Assembly (NCBI GenBank): GCA_900550345.1
Contig: URRX01000069.1
Location: forward strand, 1 to 7,420
DNA: 7,420 nucleotides
Source of the DNA: an uncultured Anaerococcus sp.
Lineage (GTDB): Bacteria > Bacillota > Clostridia > Tissierellales > Peptoniphilaceae
Direction: 5' to 3'
The notes beneath the pieces are model-generated. The model saw nothing but the letters and a program-made list of their open reading frames with translations, was not told the origin of the DNA and did not search any database. Below are positions 6,879 through 7,420 of the stretch, one piece after another. Made by a program: the position numbers and the translations under genes. Position 1 is the first letter of the stretch; each line of letters begins with the position of its first letter.

Positions 6879-7318
6879 TAGAAGACTATCTCAATTTTAA
6901 TAGTCTTAATTTCACTTTTTTCTACTTCTTTTTGTTCGTCTTCACATTTAAATATTAAAGAATCTTCTTTGATTTCCATAATATTTCCCAAAAACTTCCC
7001 ACCATCTTTAAGCTTTACTTCTAAAAGCTCATCCTTGTTTCTTTCTAAATCTCTATCAGTTTTTAGTGGTCTTGAAAGATCTGGAGAAGATACTTCTAGA
7101 TAATAGAAGGATTTTATAAGGTCTAACTCATCTAATCTTTCACTTAAGAAATTAGAAGTTTTTTCACAATCATCAATAGTGATTCCACCATCTTTGTAGA
7201 TAAAAAATCTCAAAAATTTATTTTTTCCTTCACTAACAAATTCAATATCAACCAACTCATAGCCAAGCTCATTAATATCATTTTCTAAATTTTCTTTTAA
7301 TTTGTTTATTAAATCCAT
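6878..7318 (-). CDS. rimP: Ribosome maturation factor RimP
   Basis: A 146-residue cytoplasmic protein of the RimP (YlxS/YhbC) family, which binds free 30S subunits and promotes assembly of the head region around S12/S19. The N-terminal alpha/beta domain carries the family signature: ELGYELVDIEF (17-27), then GKNKFLRFFI (31-40), KDGGITIDDCE (42-52) and LEVSSPDLSRPL (74-85). The SH3-like C-terminal domain spans roughly 90-146, with strands around LLEVKLKDGGKFLG. The length is slightly below the roughly 150-160 residues usual for the family. The SSPGL(D/E)R core reads SSPDLSR here, a mild deviation. The start is set by AAAGGAG at 6 nt spacing. It is the first gene of the operon, and its TAG stop lies 8 nt before the nusA ATG, the classic rimP-nusA pairing. 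Identification is firm from motifs and context. Confidence 0.95.
   Translation of the reverse strand: MDLINKLKENLENDINELGYELVDIEFVSEGKNKFLRFFIYKDGGITIDDCEKTSNFLSERLDELDLIKSFYYLEVSSPDLSRPLKTDRDLERNKDELLEVKLKDGGKFLGNIMEIKEDSLIFKCEDEQKEVEKSEIKTIKIEIVF
6882..6907 (-). promoter_or_regulatory. Stem-loop at the rimP/nusA junction
   Basis: On the minus strand AAGACTAT (6907-6900) is perfectly complementary to ATAGTCTT (6889-6882) across a 10-nt loop. The stem is formed by the last codons of rimP and ends one base before its TAG stop and four bases before the nusA Shine-Dalgarno G-run. The pairing is directly visible. A role in coupling nusA translation to rimP translation, or as an RNase site, is inference. 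An 8-bp inverted repeat could also occur by chance in a window of this size. Confidence 0.4.
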
Positions 7319-7324
7319 AAGCTT

Positions 7325-7331
7325 CTCCTTT
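7325..7331 (-). promoter_or_regulatory. rimP ribosome binding site
   Basis: AAAGGAG on the minus strand sits 6 nt upstream of the rimP ATG. It is a strong Shine-Dalgarno match just past the leader hairpin and its U-tract, so a transcript that escapes the hairpin would present it unpaired. Confidence 0.8.
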
Positions 7332-7363
7332 AAATATTAAAAGAGTGGATTTGTCCACTCTTT
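7329..7363 (-). terminator. Leader hairpin with interrupted U-tract: candidate NusA-dependent attenuator
   Basis: In the leader RNA, the arm AAAGAGTGGA (7363-7354) pairs perfectly over 10 bp with TCCACTCTTT (7349-7340) around the tetraloop CAAA. It is followed by TTTTAATATTT, a U-tract broken after four residues. It lies between the promoter and the rimP Shine-Dalgarno sequence, where a weak intrinsic terminator would set how much polymerase enters the operon. In Bacillus subtilis, nusA is known to be autoregulated by NusA-stimulated termination in its operon leader, and NusA-dependent terminators there typically have weak hairpins or interrupted distal U-tracts. Assigning that role here is inference. 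The hairpin starts only about 5 nt after the predicted transcript start, so a 5'-end mRNA-stabilising stem is an alternative. The opposite strand lacks a T-run, so it is unlikely to terminate plus-strand transcripts. Confidence 0.6.
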
Positions 7364-7373
7364 GCCTAAAAAT

Positions 7374-7401
7374 ATTATACTATATATTGCTTAACTTTCA
7401 A
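7374..7401 (-). promoter_or_regulatory. Sigma-A type promoter of the rimP-nusA-infB operon
   Basis: On the minus strand a -35 box TTGAAA (7401-7396) and a perfect -10 box TATAAT (7379-7374) are separated by 16 bp. This is one base short of the usual optimum but well within range. The sequence upstream of the -35 box is almost pure A/T, like an UP element. The expected transcription start is near 7367, giving a leader of about 49 nt before the rimP ATG. No extended -10 (TGn) is present. It is the only convincing promoter I see in the window, so all eight genes probably depend on it or on transcription entering from beyond position 7420. Confidence 0.82.
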
Positions 7402-7420
7402 TTTTAAAAATACTTATTAT

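Noticed and set aside
1..7420. A hidden novel system (defence, mobile element, CRISPR, toxin-antitoxin)
   Set aside because: Practically every base is accounted for by eight conserved housekeeping genes on one strand. No spaced direct repeats, transposase, integrase or small paired genes are present.

Overview
The window is very AT-rich and holds one compact, fully co-directional gene cluster read on the minus strand, from about position 7400 down to position 23. The order is rimP, nusA, ylxR (rnpM), infB, rbfA, nrnA, truB, ribF. This is the conserved bacterial NusA-IF2 operon, which combines ribosome maturation, transcription elongation/termination and translation initiation genes. The gene order, AT-rich codon use (AGA for Arg, AAA for Lys), Firmicute-like Shine-Dalgarno sequences and NusA without C-terminal AR repeats point to a low-GC anaerobic Firmicute. 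A Clostridia/Tissierellia relative (Peptoniphilus/Anaerococcus/Finegoldia type) is my best guess, but the genus is an inference that the sequence alone does not settle.

Layout in reading direction, right to left. A sigma-A type promoter (TTGAAA, 16 bp, TATAAT) lies at 7374-7401. A perfect 10-bp stem with a tetraloop and an interrupted U-tract (7329-7363) follows in the short leader. The eight genes then fill 7318 to 40 with almost no spacing: gaps of 8, 21, 13 and 1 nt, then overlaps of 23, 8 and 11 nt. A strong intrinsic terminator (23-49) overlaps the ribF stop codon. There is no gene-free stretch longer than about 100 bases and no sign of mobile elements, CRISPR, tRNA or rRNA.

The genes work together as follows. 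RimP and RbfA mature the 30S subunit. TruB modifies tRNA U55. IF2 starts translation. NusA modulates RNA polymerase pausing and termination. YlxR/RnpM is an RNA-binding partner of RNase P RNA in Bacillus. NrnA recycles the shortest RNA fragments. RibF makes FMN and FAD and is the functional outlier. Compared with the Bacillus operon, ylxQ (L7Ae-like) and ylxP are absent from between these genes, and nrnA occupies the position after rbfA.

I found no new defence, mobile or metabolic system. The most interesting signals are regulatory: the leader hairpin, which fits NusA-dependent attenuation of the operon by its own product; a stem-loop at the rimP/nusA junction; and the stop codon built into the final terminator.
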